Shown piece by piece: positions 13,700-24,600 of a stretch of DNA of 64,000 nucleotides (positions within the stretch are counted from its first letter, which is position 1; the number at the start of each line of letters is the position of its first letter). Below the pieces are notes generated by a model. It did no database searches. It saw nothing but the letters and a program-made list of their open reading frames with translations, and was not told where the DNA came from. The DNA is from Holacanthus passer (lineage: Eukaryota; Chordata; Actinopteri; Pomacanthidae). A program made the position numbers and the translations under genes. The stretch is taken from assembly GCA_025331565.1 (NCBI GenBank), contig JAFREQ010000015.1:5580001-5644000 (forward strand), in the 5' to 3' direction.

Positions 13700-14224
13700 C
13701 TGTGTCTCCGGCGGACTGATAAAACTATATGAGGACAATTAACCCTGAATCAGATCCCAGATCAGCTCCCGCCGCCGCCTCCTTGAAGGTGGAGAAAAAA
13801 AAAAAAAAAAGACCTGCGGGGCCAAACGGAGCCATTCAGAGTGTTTTCACGGCGGGATGTGATTCTCCACAACACACACCGCAACTGTGGCTGTGAGAGG
13901 AGCGACACACAGAGAGAGAACAGGCCGGAGAGGAACTGCTTTCTGCGGGTTTGATTAGTGACCCCGCAGCGTTTCTACCGAACCGCCTTGAAGGAAGTTG
14001 TTAGCTCGCGCGAGTTCTAAGTTACACAGGTTGAGACGTTAGACGTTAGCACCGTTTGACTGGGGATTTATTACACTGTTCACCCGTTTATAAAAACTGT
14101 GAGTTAACTTTACTGCCAACCTGCTAGTTAATGGAGAAGTAGTGTTGTAGAAATAGCGTTTAAACAGGTGTTTGTAGTGTGTTTTAATGGCGCTCTCTGC
14201 AGTCTTGGGCGTGTCTGTGAGCAG
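13700..14224 (+). promoter_or_regulatory. Candidate promoter and leader exon of the semaphorin gene
   Basis: A locally GC-richer island (GCCGCCGCC near 13771) interrupted by an A16 run at 13795-13810 stands out from AT-rich surroundings. TATAAAAA occurs at 14089-14096 and an exon-like end with a strong donor (AGCAG|GTAAGT) at 14224. A matching acceptor (CTCTTTCAG) at 15494 would join it to the exon carrying the semaphorin start codon. An ATG at 14187 in this exon would open a 36-codon upstream ORF ending in the next exon. Assignment to the semaphorin is inferred. Confidence 0.45.
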
Positions 14225-14324
14225 GTAAGTGATTAACTTTTAATACAGGAACCTGCTTCACTTTAGCTAGCTGCTAGGTTAGCTTAATTAAATTTATTTT
14301 AAAAAATTTTAAAATAACTAATTA

Positions 14325-14600
14325 TATCCTATGGTAATAAATAATTGTGTGGAGCTCATAGCAATTTGTTTTTGCTGATATTTAGATTTTATTGTTGTTG
14401 GTATTTTTTCATGAGGTAGTTTTTGTTGTTTGCATTTGGCTGCACTTATCATAAATCTGATATGGACAAAACAACAGAAACACTTTGGACTCCATGTTTT
14501 GTAGGTTGTATTGTAGTACAACCTGTCATTTGTATAGTCTATTATGACTCAACTATATATTTATCTTATTTATAGAAGAAGAATTAGTTATAAATTATAT
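14325..14600 (+). repeat. Copy B of the ~265-bp direct repeat
   Basis: Partner of 13240-13505, same orientation. The pair brackets the candidate first exon and promoter of the semaphorin. Confidence 0.75.
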
Positions 14601-14748
14601 ATAATGACAATATGAGAACAATTATAACAACTGGTCTCAAACTGAATTTAATGCTTCAAGCTGAACTAACACATGCACTTGCACATACACTCCTGCCAAC
14701 GGGCTTGTTTCTGCTGAGGGGACACATAAATATGAAAGCCAAGGTGCA

Positions 14749-14774
14749 GTGTGTGTGTGTGTGTGTGTGTGTGA
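14749..14774. repeat. (GT)n microsatellite
   Basis: Twelve to thirteen GT units, uninterrupted, in the presumed first intron of the semaphorin gene. Confidence 0.9.
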
Positions 14775-15538
14775 GCAGATGGGTGTTGAGAGAAGCTGGC
14801 TGTGGCCCCAGGGACAAATATGTGTAACACCTTATCAGGGCTGCATTCTCTGACATGCCGCAGCTCATCAGTGAAACACAGCAAAGGCCTGTTGGGAAAG
14901 ACACAGTACATGACACACCCACTCTGCAGGTTGTAGAAACACTGCTGGACAAAATCAGAAGTTCAGAAGAAGCAAGCTCAGGCTGATTGTCACTCTGCTG
15001 CTAGACTTAACTGGGGGAAGTGGTGATTGTGATGGAAGTGGTGAGTCAAACCACAATTTCGTGCCAGTGTGTGTGAAACAGCTCTTTGCAACACACTTGT
15101 TGCAAGAGCTCCTCTCTCATCTGCACCAGCCTTAGGCACTCACTGCGAACCTCTCATTGTGTGCTTGTGTTTGGTGCTGCAGGAGAGCTGAAGTCGACAT
15201 CCCTGCACCCCGCTGAATGCCTTTCATGGCCCTGCATTAACATCACTATGGCACTGACAGAATTACTGCCGCGCTGACTTTAGCTCACTCTAGCCCTTTC
15301 TGGCCATTCCTCCACTCTTTTGCTCTGTTTGTCTCACTTTGTTTTAAACGCATATCTTTAATGTTTCTCTTCACATCATGCTTTCTTTTTTTTTGTTTGG
15401 CTTTTTTTTTCTATACATATTTGAAGCTTCTTTTCTGTCAGGTCTCACGTCTGGTGAATTGATTGTGATATCCATACAACCTTGTCTCTTTCAGCCCTCC
15501 TCGGCTTTGTTTCTTTGGACTGTGCCATCCATCTCATC

Positions 15539-15646
15539 ATGGACAGCCTGCTGAGCGGGGCCAGTAAAGGGGCCAGCGCCCTTCAGTCAGCACAGACCTC
15601 ATCACGTCATAGACGCCACTCGCTGTCTTTGCCCCTGTATGACTGA
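15539..15646 (+). CDS. Small upstream ORF (35 aa), unknown
   Basis: ATG 15539 to TGA 15644-15646 encodes 35 residues beginning MDSLLSGASKG and ending RHRRHSLSLPLYD. It sits in the same presumed exon (15495-15807) as the semaphorin start codon, stopping 52 bp before it. The RRHSLS segment resembles a basophilic kinase or 14-3-3 type site, which is only a pattern match. It may be a translated uORF limiting semaphorin output, a microprotein, or chance. An AATAAA at 15660-15665 lies between it and the semaphorin ATG. No homologue is recognised. Confidence 0.25.
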   Translation: MDSLLSGASKGASALQSAQTSSRHRRHSLSLPLYD

Positions 15647-15698
15647 CTGTTTGGGAAACAATAAAGCTTAAATTCTTCTTAGCCTGAACAAAAGAGCC

Positions 15699-18600
15699 AT
15701 GCATCCGCTGCTGTCCCTCACTGTCTTTTGGCTGCTGCCCCTGGCCTTGATGCTGGAAGAAGACTCACCACTGGACTGTGTCCCTCGTAGATCTGTGCCC
15801 TATCATAGTGAGTGTTGCTGTCTGTCTTGTGTAACCTTGGCTTACACTGTGGCAACCCCTGTTGGCTCATACTGTATGGTTACATTTTGGACCAACTCAT
15901 TGGGAAACTGGGTGTAATCACTGGTGGTTGCTGAGTTCATCAGTTTCATTCTGTCTCTAGGGGACAACGCTCACCTCTTTCATGAGGAGGGAGTGTTCAA
16001 CTACTCCACCATGCTGCTGAGAGAAGATCTGGACCTGCTAGTGCTGGGTGCCAGAGAGGCAGTTTATGCTCTTGACCTCAATGACATCTCCAAGAAACTT
16101 GCTTCAGTAAGAACAACTTTGTTAACAACAAACCACTTAAGGCGAATTCTCCCTTGGAGCAGTGCCCATATATTGTTAGCATTAGTCTGCTTTTGAAATT
16201 TCTTATCAGCGCTAAGACATTTTAAAAAACAAACAGGCAGTAATTGGTACGAGCACACTGTTCTGTAGTGAGAGACAAACAAGGTTTGCAAGAAGACACT
16301 GTTTAAGTTTACTCTGTAACTACAAATTCAGTCATAATGGACTAAAACCAACCAGCTTTACTTAAAGTTATTTGTTGATTTCAACTGTTAAACCTTAACT
16401 TCTTCTTCTCCTTCTCTATCTTAATAATGAAGTTTTGTTTTGGGTATGGTGAATACCACATGATGCCCCAATGTTTCCTGTCTCTCTGCACTGTCAACTG
16501 TCAAATAAAGGCATGAAAATGCCAAGAGTGTTGCATTTATCCATTTCTACAATAGAAAAAAACATTAAAACATTTAAAAACTATGTGACCAAAATTGTTT
16601 TTCCCTCTTGAAGGTTAAATGGGAAGTAACGCAACAGCAAAAAGATGAGTGTAAAAACAAAGGAAAAGATCCCGAGGTGGGTGCCTTTAGCTTTTGCTTT
16701 TTTAGAAAATATTGCATATTGAGCAGATGCAGTCATTGCTTTTTTAATGCATTTACAGATGGACTGTAAGAACTATATCAGGATCCTGCATGAGACAGAG
16801 GATAATAGGATGTATGTGTGTGGAACCAATGCTTTTGATCCTGAGTGTGATTACATGGTGAGACAAATTCACTGCTTGCTTATCTCAATTCCTGTTCTAT
16901 ACTGTATAAATTGATGTGGTATAGTTTAGTATGGTTTCATAAAATAAGTGTAGGATTTTAAGATGTTTGTCTGTGCAGTCCTATGCAGATGGAAAGCTGA
17001 CTCTTGAGAAGAAAGGAGAGGATGGCAAAGGGAAGTGTCCATTTGATCCTTTCCAGAGATATGCTTCCATCATGTTTGGTGAGTAGCAATTATATAACAG
17101 AAGAAAGTAAGGAGGATAGGTTAATATAGCAGAATGTTTTCATTTGTATCTCTACATTTGTACATTTGTGTCTGCTGTCGTGTCTTGCCAGAAAACAACC
17201 TGTACTCAGCCACGTCAATGAACTTCTTGGGCTCTGAACCTGTCCTGATGCGCAGCTCTCCTGTTTCCATACGAACTGAGTTCAAGACCTCCTGGCTTCA
17301 TGGTAAGATTGTGATAGTATGTAGTGTGTTTTTTGCAAGATCATACATTCACTGTCTTCAGTCTCCAAACTGAGGTGGACTGTCAGACCTTAATGATTTG
17401 CTCAGTGGCTCAGTCAAAATTTACATTTCTTCTTTCTATGCCAGAGCCCAACTTTGTTTCCATGGCTCAGATGCCAGAGAGTGAGATGACCGAGGTGGGC
17501 GATGATGACAAGGTTTACCTGTTCTTCAGTGAGACAGCTGTGGAGTGCGACTGCTACAACAAACTAGTGGTCTCCCGAGTGGCCCGCGTCTGCAAGGTGA
17601 AAGAGTTTATTGCACATTATTTGTTACAGCTCCTTTTTCCAAAGCGATAATATAAAAGCAGCACTTCCTCAGCTGTGACCATTCAGTCCCTTCCGCTGCT
17701 TGATTGTGTATCCCGTTTGTCTGCAAGTTTTTCCACTTGTCAGTGTGTCATTATGGTGTCATGGTGTGTTCACAGGGGGATCTTGGAGGTCAGAGGACCT
17801 TGCAGAAGAAATGGACATCCTTCCTGAAGGCCAGAATGGACTGTCCAGTGCTTGAGTCTCAGCTGCCGTACATTATCCAGGACACGTACCGCTGGTGTGA
17901 CCCCCAGCGGCACTGGAAGGACTGTTTGTTCTATGCTGTCTTCACACCACAGTCGTACGTGTGAATTCACAATTGTGTTTGTGTAGCAGGAGGAGGGTCT
18001 CTTTCTCTTTAATGGTCTTTGGCACACCACTTGGCTCACATTTTGTGTTTGTGTGTGTGTTTCAGGGGCACATCAGACCTATCTGCAGTGTGTGTGTACC
18101 GCGTGTCAGACATCAGCAAAGTGTTTGCGGAGGGGAAGTACAAGACCCCAGTCCCCGTAGAAACCTCTTTTGTTAAGTGGGTGATGTATAGCGGAGATGT
18201 CCCCGTCCCTCGGCCCGGAGCTGTGAGTCTGCCCACTATTCAACGTGTGTGTGCGTGTGTTAGAAACAAAGGCAAAACTCAAAAGGCAACTCTTTTTTAA
18301 CGAGTGGCCCAGCAGGAAGCCGATTCCTTTTGTCCTCTGACTCTGTTGTCCTCTCTTTTCTCTTTCCTTCCCCTCTTCCCCCGCCAGTGTATAGACAATG
18401 AGGCTCGTAAAGCGGGCATAACTCAGACTCTGGACCTCCCAGACCGGACCCTTCAATTTATCAAAGATAGGCCCCTCATGGACCAAGTTATCCAGCCAGT
18501 AGGAGAGAAGCCTGTACTGGTGCGAAGGGGAGCTACATTCACACGCATCGTAGTCAACCAAGTGCAGGCCGCAGATGGCAAGAATTACCAAGTGATGTTC

Positions 18601-20165
18601 ATAGGCACAGGTGTGTGTGCATCAGTGCAGCACACTGCCACTTCTTGTGTATATTTCACCCTGCTGCTTTTGCTAACATGACAACATCAGTGGTAAGCAT
18701 TAGGCCATATGTGTCAGCTTCCAAATATAACATGTACTTACATTTTTCTACAAAAAGAGGAAGGCACAATACTGAGAGCAGTGAACTACGATGGAGAGAT
18801 GTTCATCATAGAGGAAGTACATCTCTTTCAGACCCCAGAGCCAATCAAGATTCTGAAATTCTCTAATGTCACGGTAATGGCATTAAACTCCATCATAGCC
18901 CTGTTAATGACTTATTACTTTTAAATCAAGAAACAAGTGTATGTTAATTGTATATTAATATTAAAGCACATACATCAGTGTCATTGCTTTGTTTGTGTGT
19001 GACGATCCATCGTGTACAGGGTCAGCTCTATGCAGGCTCAGACTACGGAGCAGCACAGATACCACTGGCCAACTGTGAGAGGTCCTTATCCTGTATGGAC
19101 TGTGTGCTAGCCAGAGACCCATACTGTGGCTGGGACAAAGTTGCTGGGAAATGTACTCTCCTCTCTAGTTCACAAAGGTAGGCAGCTGCCCCGACATGTA
19201 GAGCAAGCCATGTTGATATCTGTTGTATCAAAACTTCAATTATTGTATCTTCTGCTTTAGAGAACTAATCCAAAGTGTTAAAGAAGGAGATGCCTCCCTT
19301 TGCCCAGATGCTGGTGAGTTAGTGCACACTATTAAGAATCTTAAGTATGATCTGTATATATATATATATTTTTTTTTAGATTCAGAATAAAAAAACATTT
19401 TCTGCTTCTTGAACTTCAAAGAATCATAATTGAAGTTGATTGTGGGTTGTTCAAAATGACAACACGTCTGTGAGAGAACTCACCGTTTTGTTTTCAGATC
19501 CCGTTAAGCCCCTCAATCGGTCCATCTGGCCCGGAGGAAACCTGAAGCTTCGTTGCCCTTCGCCTTCCAGTCTGGCAAAAACCTCCTGGGCCCGGGACGG
19601 CAACGACCTAGTCCCTGCAACTCGCCTTCAATTTCTCAAAGATGGACTGCTTATCCTCAACGCTTCAGACTCGGATGCTGGTCGGTACCGCTGCCTGTCT
19701 GTGGAACGCTCCAAAGCTGGCGAGTACACCACCACTGTGGCCGAGTACCAGGTCAGCCTTGGTCCTGCAGGCTCCGATGGGAGTCCGAGGTCTCCCCAGG
19801 CTCAGAAGGACGGCCCCTCTGTGGCTGGACTGCAGGCTGCAATCGCGCTCCTTGTAGTCAGTCTTCTTGCCCTTTTGGCCTGGAACTTTTACAAAGGCCA
19901 TCTACCGCTACCCTGGAATTGTGGAAAGAGGAATAGAGAACAATTCCCAGACCAGGGGTGTCTGAACTCCAACGTGACCTACCAAGAGGCACAGAGGCCT
20001 GCTAGGGCAGAGGACAAGCCCCTGGTGTCGGGAACAGACAACGGCCCCAGTAACAACAACCACACTGGAGGAGAGGCGGCAACTGGTGATGCAGAGGAGG
20101 AGAATAATGCCCCAAAAGTTGTTCTTCCATCTCTGCAGTTTATTGATGACGAGTCAGAAATTTGA
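15699..20165 (+). CDS. sema4e: Class 4 transmembrane semaphorin, sema4e-like
   Basis: Membrane guidance ligand that signals through plexins. Fourteen coding exons: 15699-15807, 15961-16106, 16614-16676, 16759-16857, 16979-17078, 17192-17302, 17445-17596, 17776-17954, 18066-18222, 18388-18610, 18758-18873, 19020-19177, 19261-19313, 19498-20165; 777 aa. The start is followed by a signal peptide (LLSLTVFWLLPLALML). The Sema domain runs from about residue 36 to 495 (NYSTMLLREDLDLLVLGARE, ENRMYVCGTNAFDP, FFSETAVECDC, QDTYRWCDPQRHWKDCLFYA). A PSI domain follows (CERSLSCMDCVLARDPYCGW), then one Ig-like domain (LKLRCPSPSS ... SDAGRYRCLSVE), a transmembrane helix near residues 664-688 (AAIALLVVSLLALLAW) and an 89-residue cytoplasmic tail ending ESEI, which fits a class I PDZ ligand. 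Domain order proves class 4; the choice of 4E over 4B/4C/4G is provisional. Confidence 0.88.
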
Positions 20166-20642
20166 AAATGTTGACAACATGACTACATTCAGTCGCCCAT
20201 TGCTGTTCAAATTTGACAAATGAATGGGAACGCCCCAGACTGTTTGTTTCAAGGCAGAACTAATGGATCCATCAGCTCAGCTGTCATGTTTGAGTTGAAC
20301 TCTGAACTTATGGGGCATTTAGAACAACTTGTTGAAACTTTGTTTTCAGAGACTGTTGACTGTTGAGCACAGTTGAACACACCAAAAGATTCTATAAGAG
20401 GCTTTTTATTATTAAGTATGAGACACTTGAATTTCTGCTTGACTTTTTTAGAACAATTGTATGTACATTTAAATGTGTCTTAGATTTTTTACTCACAGTT
20501 GTGAAGTCCATTTTAGAATTTTTTTTGAAATATTTTTTGAGGTTGGTATGATTTTCACAGGGAATGTACAGTAACTGAAATTGAGCCATTTCACTTCTAA
20601 CCACTAGCTTTTATTGCTTTTTATTGAATTTAACCTTCTCTA
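20166..20642 (+). other. Semaphorin 3' UTR
   Basis: No coding sequence. No canonical AATAAA is seen before 20640; the first one on this strand (20685-20690) is inside the adjacent transposable element. Confidence 0.5.
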
Positions 20643-21158
20643 CAGCCCTGATTCCAAAAAAGTTGGGGCACTGTGTAAAACATAAATAAAACAGAATGTG
20701 ACAATTTAATCATCTTTTTTAACATATTCATAATTGAACAGTACAAAAACAAATTTAATGTTTGACCTCATCAACTTTTTGCAAATCTCTGCTTATTCTG
20801 AATTTGATGCAGCAACACATTCCAAACAAGTTGGGACAGGAGCAACAAAAGACTGTGAAAGTTGTGGAATGATCCAAAAACACCTGTTTGGATCATTCCA
20901 CAGGTTAAACAGGTTCATTGGTAACAGGTGATAGTATCATGATTGGGTCTGAAAGGTTCATCCTGGGAAGACTCAGTTGTTCACAAGCAAGGATGGAGAG
21001 AGGTTCACCACTTTGTGAAGCATGATTCTATAAAGAAGATTACTACATGGCCTCAGGAACACTTTGTAAAACTGTTGTTAAACACAGTTTGTTTGCAAAT
21101 TATTGCATTTTCATTAATTTCAAGTTTTAGTGTCCCAACCTTTTTGGAATCGGGTTTG
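20643..21158. mobile_element. Non-autonomous TIR DNA transposon, full length
   Basis: Ends are inverted: CAGCCCTGATTCCAAAAAAG at the left and the complement of CAAACCCGATTCCAAAAAGG at the right, each flanked by TA, consistent with a TA target-site duplication as in Tc1/mariner elements. It holds an internal palindrome around 20870-20905 (GTGGAATGATCCAAA and its complement). No intact transposase. A 3' fragment of the same family lies at 38325-38596. Confidence 0.85.
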
Positions 21159-21445
21159 TACCTGGTCGCTGTATTGTTCCAGTGTATCCAAATATAGCCA
21201 ACAGGGTTTAGTACTTTTCAGCAAGACTGGACTTGCAAAGAATGTGAAGAACAGATGTGGTGTCTGCAGTTATGAATCAGCTTTGTACTTTTGTGTATGA
21301 CAGTTCATGTTTAAGATACCGTCTGCAGCCTGAACAAATTTCAGATGTTCAATTTTTTAACTCTGTAATTCTAAGATTACATGTTTTAAATTGGTGGTCA
21401 CAACAGAAAACCAGCTTGCAAAGAGTAAAAAGTGGAAAAAAAATC

Positions 21446-21451
21446 TTTAAT
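21446..21451 (-). terminator. cactin: Candidate poly(A) signal of cactin
   Basis: TTTAAT on the plus strand reads ATTAAA on the cactin strand, about 180 nt after its stop codon. It is the closest hexamer I could find; usage is inferred. Confidence 0.4.
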
Positions 21452-21626
21452 GTGTAATTTTCAGACTACATTACAGTTTACTTATTCAGACAACAGTACA
21501 GAGTTTTAACAAACTGCTTTTTGGTGTGATAGCAGCTAAAAACGATACAACAAACACATTGGCTGCACAGCCTATACTGTATAATACACCATGACTGGGC
21601 TCTTGGTCCATCTTGGTATGTGGCCT

Positions 21627-24600
21627 TTATCTCCTGTAGCGGTACCTCTTGAAGTGGAACCACAGCTGGAAGATCCCGTTGGCAAACTGACAGCGGAAGC
21701 CGTGTCGGTGTGAGTACTCCCACTCCCTGTTCACAATCTTAAAGGCAATGTCCTCGTACGGCGGGCCAGCATGGAACCTTAAAATGCCAAAGTCCTTGTT
21801 GTCGGGACTGGGCTCGAGGAAGTACTGCGGGGTCGAGCGCTTGTCAATCAGGTCTGGGTAGAAGATGTTGAACTTGTAACCCTGAACAATCTTGGGCGGA
21901 GGGTTATCGAAGTCGTAATGTGTCTGGTTGTATTTGTTCCACTCGAAGCCCGTGTGGACCCTGTTGAAGAAGCGGGGTTTCCTGGGACGGTATTTGTCCG
22001 CCCACAGGTACATTTTCCCTGTGACAGGAAACTCCACACTGAACTGCGCCTCATCGTTGCCCATGCCCTCTCTGGCACGACGTACGAAGGCGTCCTCTGC
22101 ACTCTCGTTGGCATCACCTGATACAGAAGTCAAAGAAGCAACAGTGAGTGTCTTGGGGAGAAATATGCATCACATTTATAAACCAACCTACGGCTGGTGC
22201 TGGTTACGCAATGTACCCAGACTGCATTCCTTTACTGATTTCTTTTTACAAAATACTGTAGTTATGTCATAACCTTCTTCCAACTGGCTGCATGTTACTA
22301 AGACTTATTTTCTGTTTGCACCTGGTTGGTTTTTTGATCAAACATTCTAGTTTTCTGATCCAGATCATTGTGTTTTTTGCTTTCAGAACCTTTTTGTTTT
22401 GTGGTAGTGTAGAGTACTTTTGAGAAGTTCTCTGATCATTAGGCATGTTAATTTTTAAATTATTTTGGAACTATGTTTATGTGTGCATGCTCTCATACCA
22501 GTGACTTGCAGCTGCCTGCGTGCTAACTGCAGCCTGTGCATGTCCTCTTCCGGGGTGATGGTGTGCGAGTCCAGCGGCAGCTCGGAGGACGTGAGTAGTG
22601 TGGGACTGTAGCGACCAGAGTCATACTCTGCCTGGCTCTGCTGGATCAAATCCTCCTCCGTCAACACGGCCTCCACCACTTCGCCCTTGTCCTCTTCATC
22701 CTTCTTGTCACCCTTTTCTCCTCCATCCTCTTCATGGTTTCCTGCTGTGGATGTAGACGGACCTGCCTCCTCTTCGTCCTCTTCTGTTTCTCTGCTCTGA
22801 TATTTTGTGGAGGAGGATGAAGACTGGCCAGGCTCTTCAGTTATTGACACCCTTGCTTGGTCTTCAGCTCTCTCCCTGATGTTACAAAAATGTTTGGGTT
22901 TAAATTTTCTTTTAAGGTTCATGCATCATAAGCATTTTACATACAGTATTTAAGGGTTATCATACATTCAAAAGAAAGACAAAAGTGAGAATTAACAGTG
23001 GAAGTGACTTGAGAGTGAAGAGAACTTGAACCTCTAGTCTCTTCTACTGAAAATATCCACAGTAACCGACTGAGCCAAAACCGTTACAGAATGTGTGAGG
23101 TTTCTCGGTTGCTTACCCATCTTCGTCACTCCTTGGCTCCTCTTTGATGATGGGGAACAAAGGTTCACTTTCCACTCCTTGTTCCTGTTTCAGCTTAAAC
23201 AGTTTCTGACGCAGCACATCCTGGTGTCGCTCTCTCAATCTGGGACAGAAAATTTCTAGTTTATGCACACGTTTCCACCATCTATCCTGTCTATAAATAA
23301 ACCACAAGCCATCCATGTAAGGTATAGCTGTAGATTTACATTGGACACATGCATTCAAATCAGGCATTTACATTACTGAAACAGCAGAAGTAAGAGTTCC
23401 CACATTCCTACCTTGCTCTGGCCATGTAGACTCTGACCTGCTGCAGCAGACTCTCCCAGTAGCCGATATCGAGATTGGATCCTCCGGCACGAATCTTGGA
23501 CTCGATGTTCAGGTGCAGCGCCTGCAACTGGCTGTATGTCTTCCCCTTGAACACCGTCTGTACATCTGTACTCACAGCTGTGTTGATTCCCTCACGACGA
23601 TCACCTGAGAATTAAAAAGATTGCATTGATCATTAAAGGTAAAAATGTGCTTGGACACAGCTTCCTGTTGCACATACAGCTGTCATTCACAGAGACGGGT
23701 GCAAGTTGAATTATTATGTGACTTCACATATAAAAACAAAGCAGGACGCAAAGAGAAACTGAGTATAGAACTGCTGTGTGATCATTTAACAGGAAAATAA
23801 TGTACCTGGTCCTTTCCCAGAGGCCTCCAGTTTTCTCAATTTGCTGATCTCGTCCTCTGTGATGGTTGTCATGTCTCTCCAGAAGTCCACATTCTTCCCT
23901 TGCTCCAACTCCATGTACACCTACCAGCACAAAAACATTCATACAGTAAACAATAAACAGATGGAATTCATTTCAAGAATTAGGCATGAAGCAAGTGTCA
24001 GCAGGGTCGTGTTTATGGTCAGTTTGCAGGAGATAAAACATGTCTAAGCCGTTGATACTTTGGGGCTGGGTGGTCATTCAAGATTAATGTTGTGTCTGCG
24101 CAAGACTGTATTGTAACACATTTTATAGTGACACATAATTGTTCACAGATTTCACATCCAAGTTGTATTTAACCAAAGTCGGTCAGAGCATGACATCTTA
24201 AAATTTGGGGATTTGGTGCCCTCCAGTGGCCGAAAAAGACAATGGTTGACTGACTCTCAAACACTAAGATGAATCTTGAAAGAACCATCAGAATAATTTG
24301 AGTTACTATAATCACATATTCTATATATAATGACTTTAATAATGTTGAAATATTCTTTCAAAACTCAATTAGACCAGAATCATTCAGACGGGTGATTAAA
24401 AAACGCACCAAATTGTAGCAGGTGGTCCAATCGCTAAAAAAGTGATACACTGCTAATCACTATCTCCAGTTTGTTCATTTCAAAACGATGTGTTTTATGT
24501 GAGTTCATATCTACTTGAAATTTTACAAGATTTATTAAAAGCCGCAGTGTTTAGTTCTTTTTACTACATCTTATCTACTTATTACTACATCCTGTGTGAT

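Noticed and set aside
14656..14952. Thr/His-repeat open frames near 14.7 kb and 38.0-38.3 kb
   Set aside because: These are translations of GT/CA microsatellites.
14187..15646. Spliced upstream ORF starting at 14187 as a separate small gene
   Set aside because: Joining 14224 to 15495 gives only about 36 codons before a stop, with no recognisable domain; treated as leader sequence.
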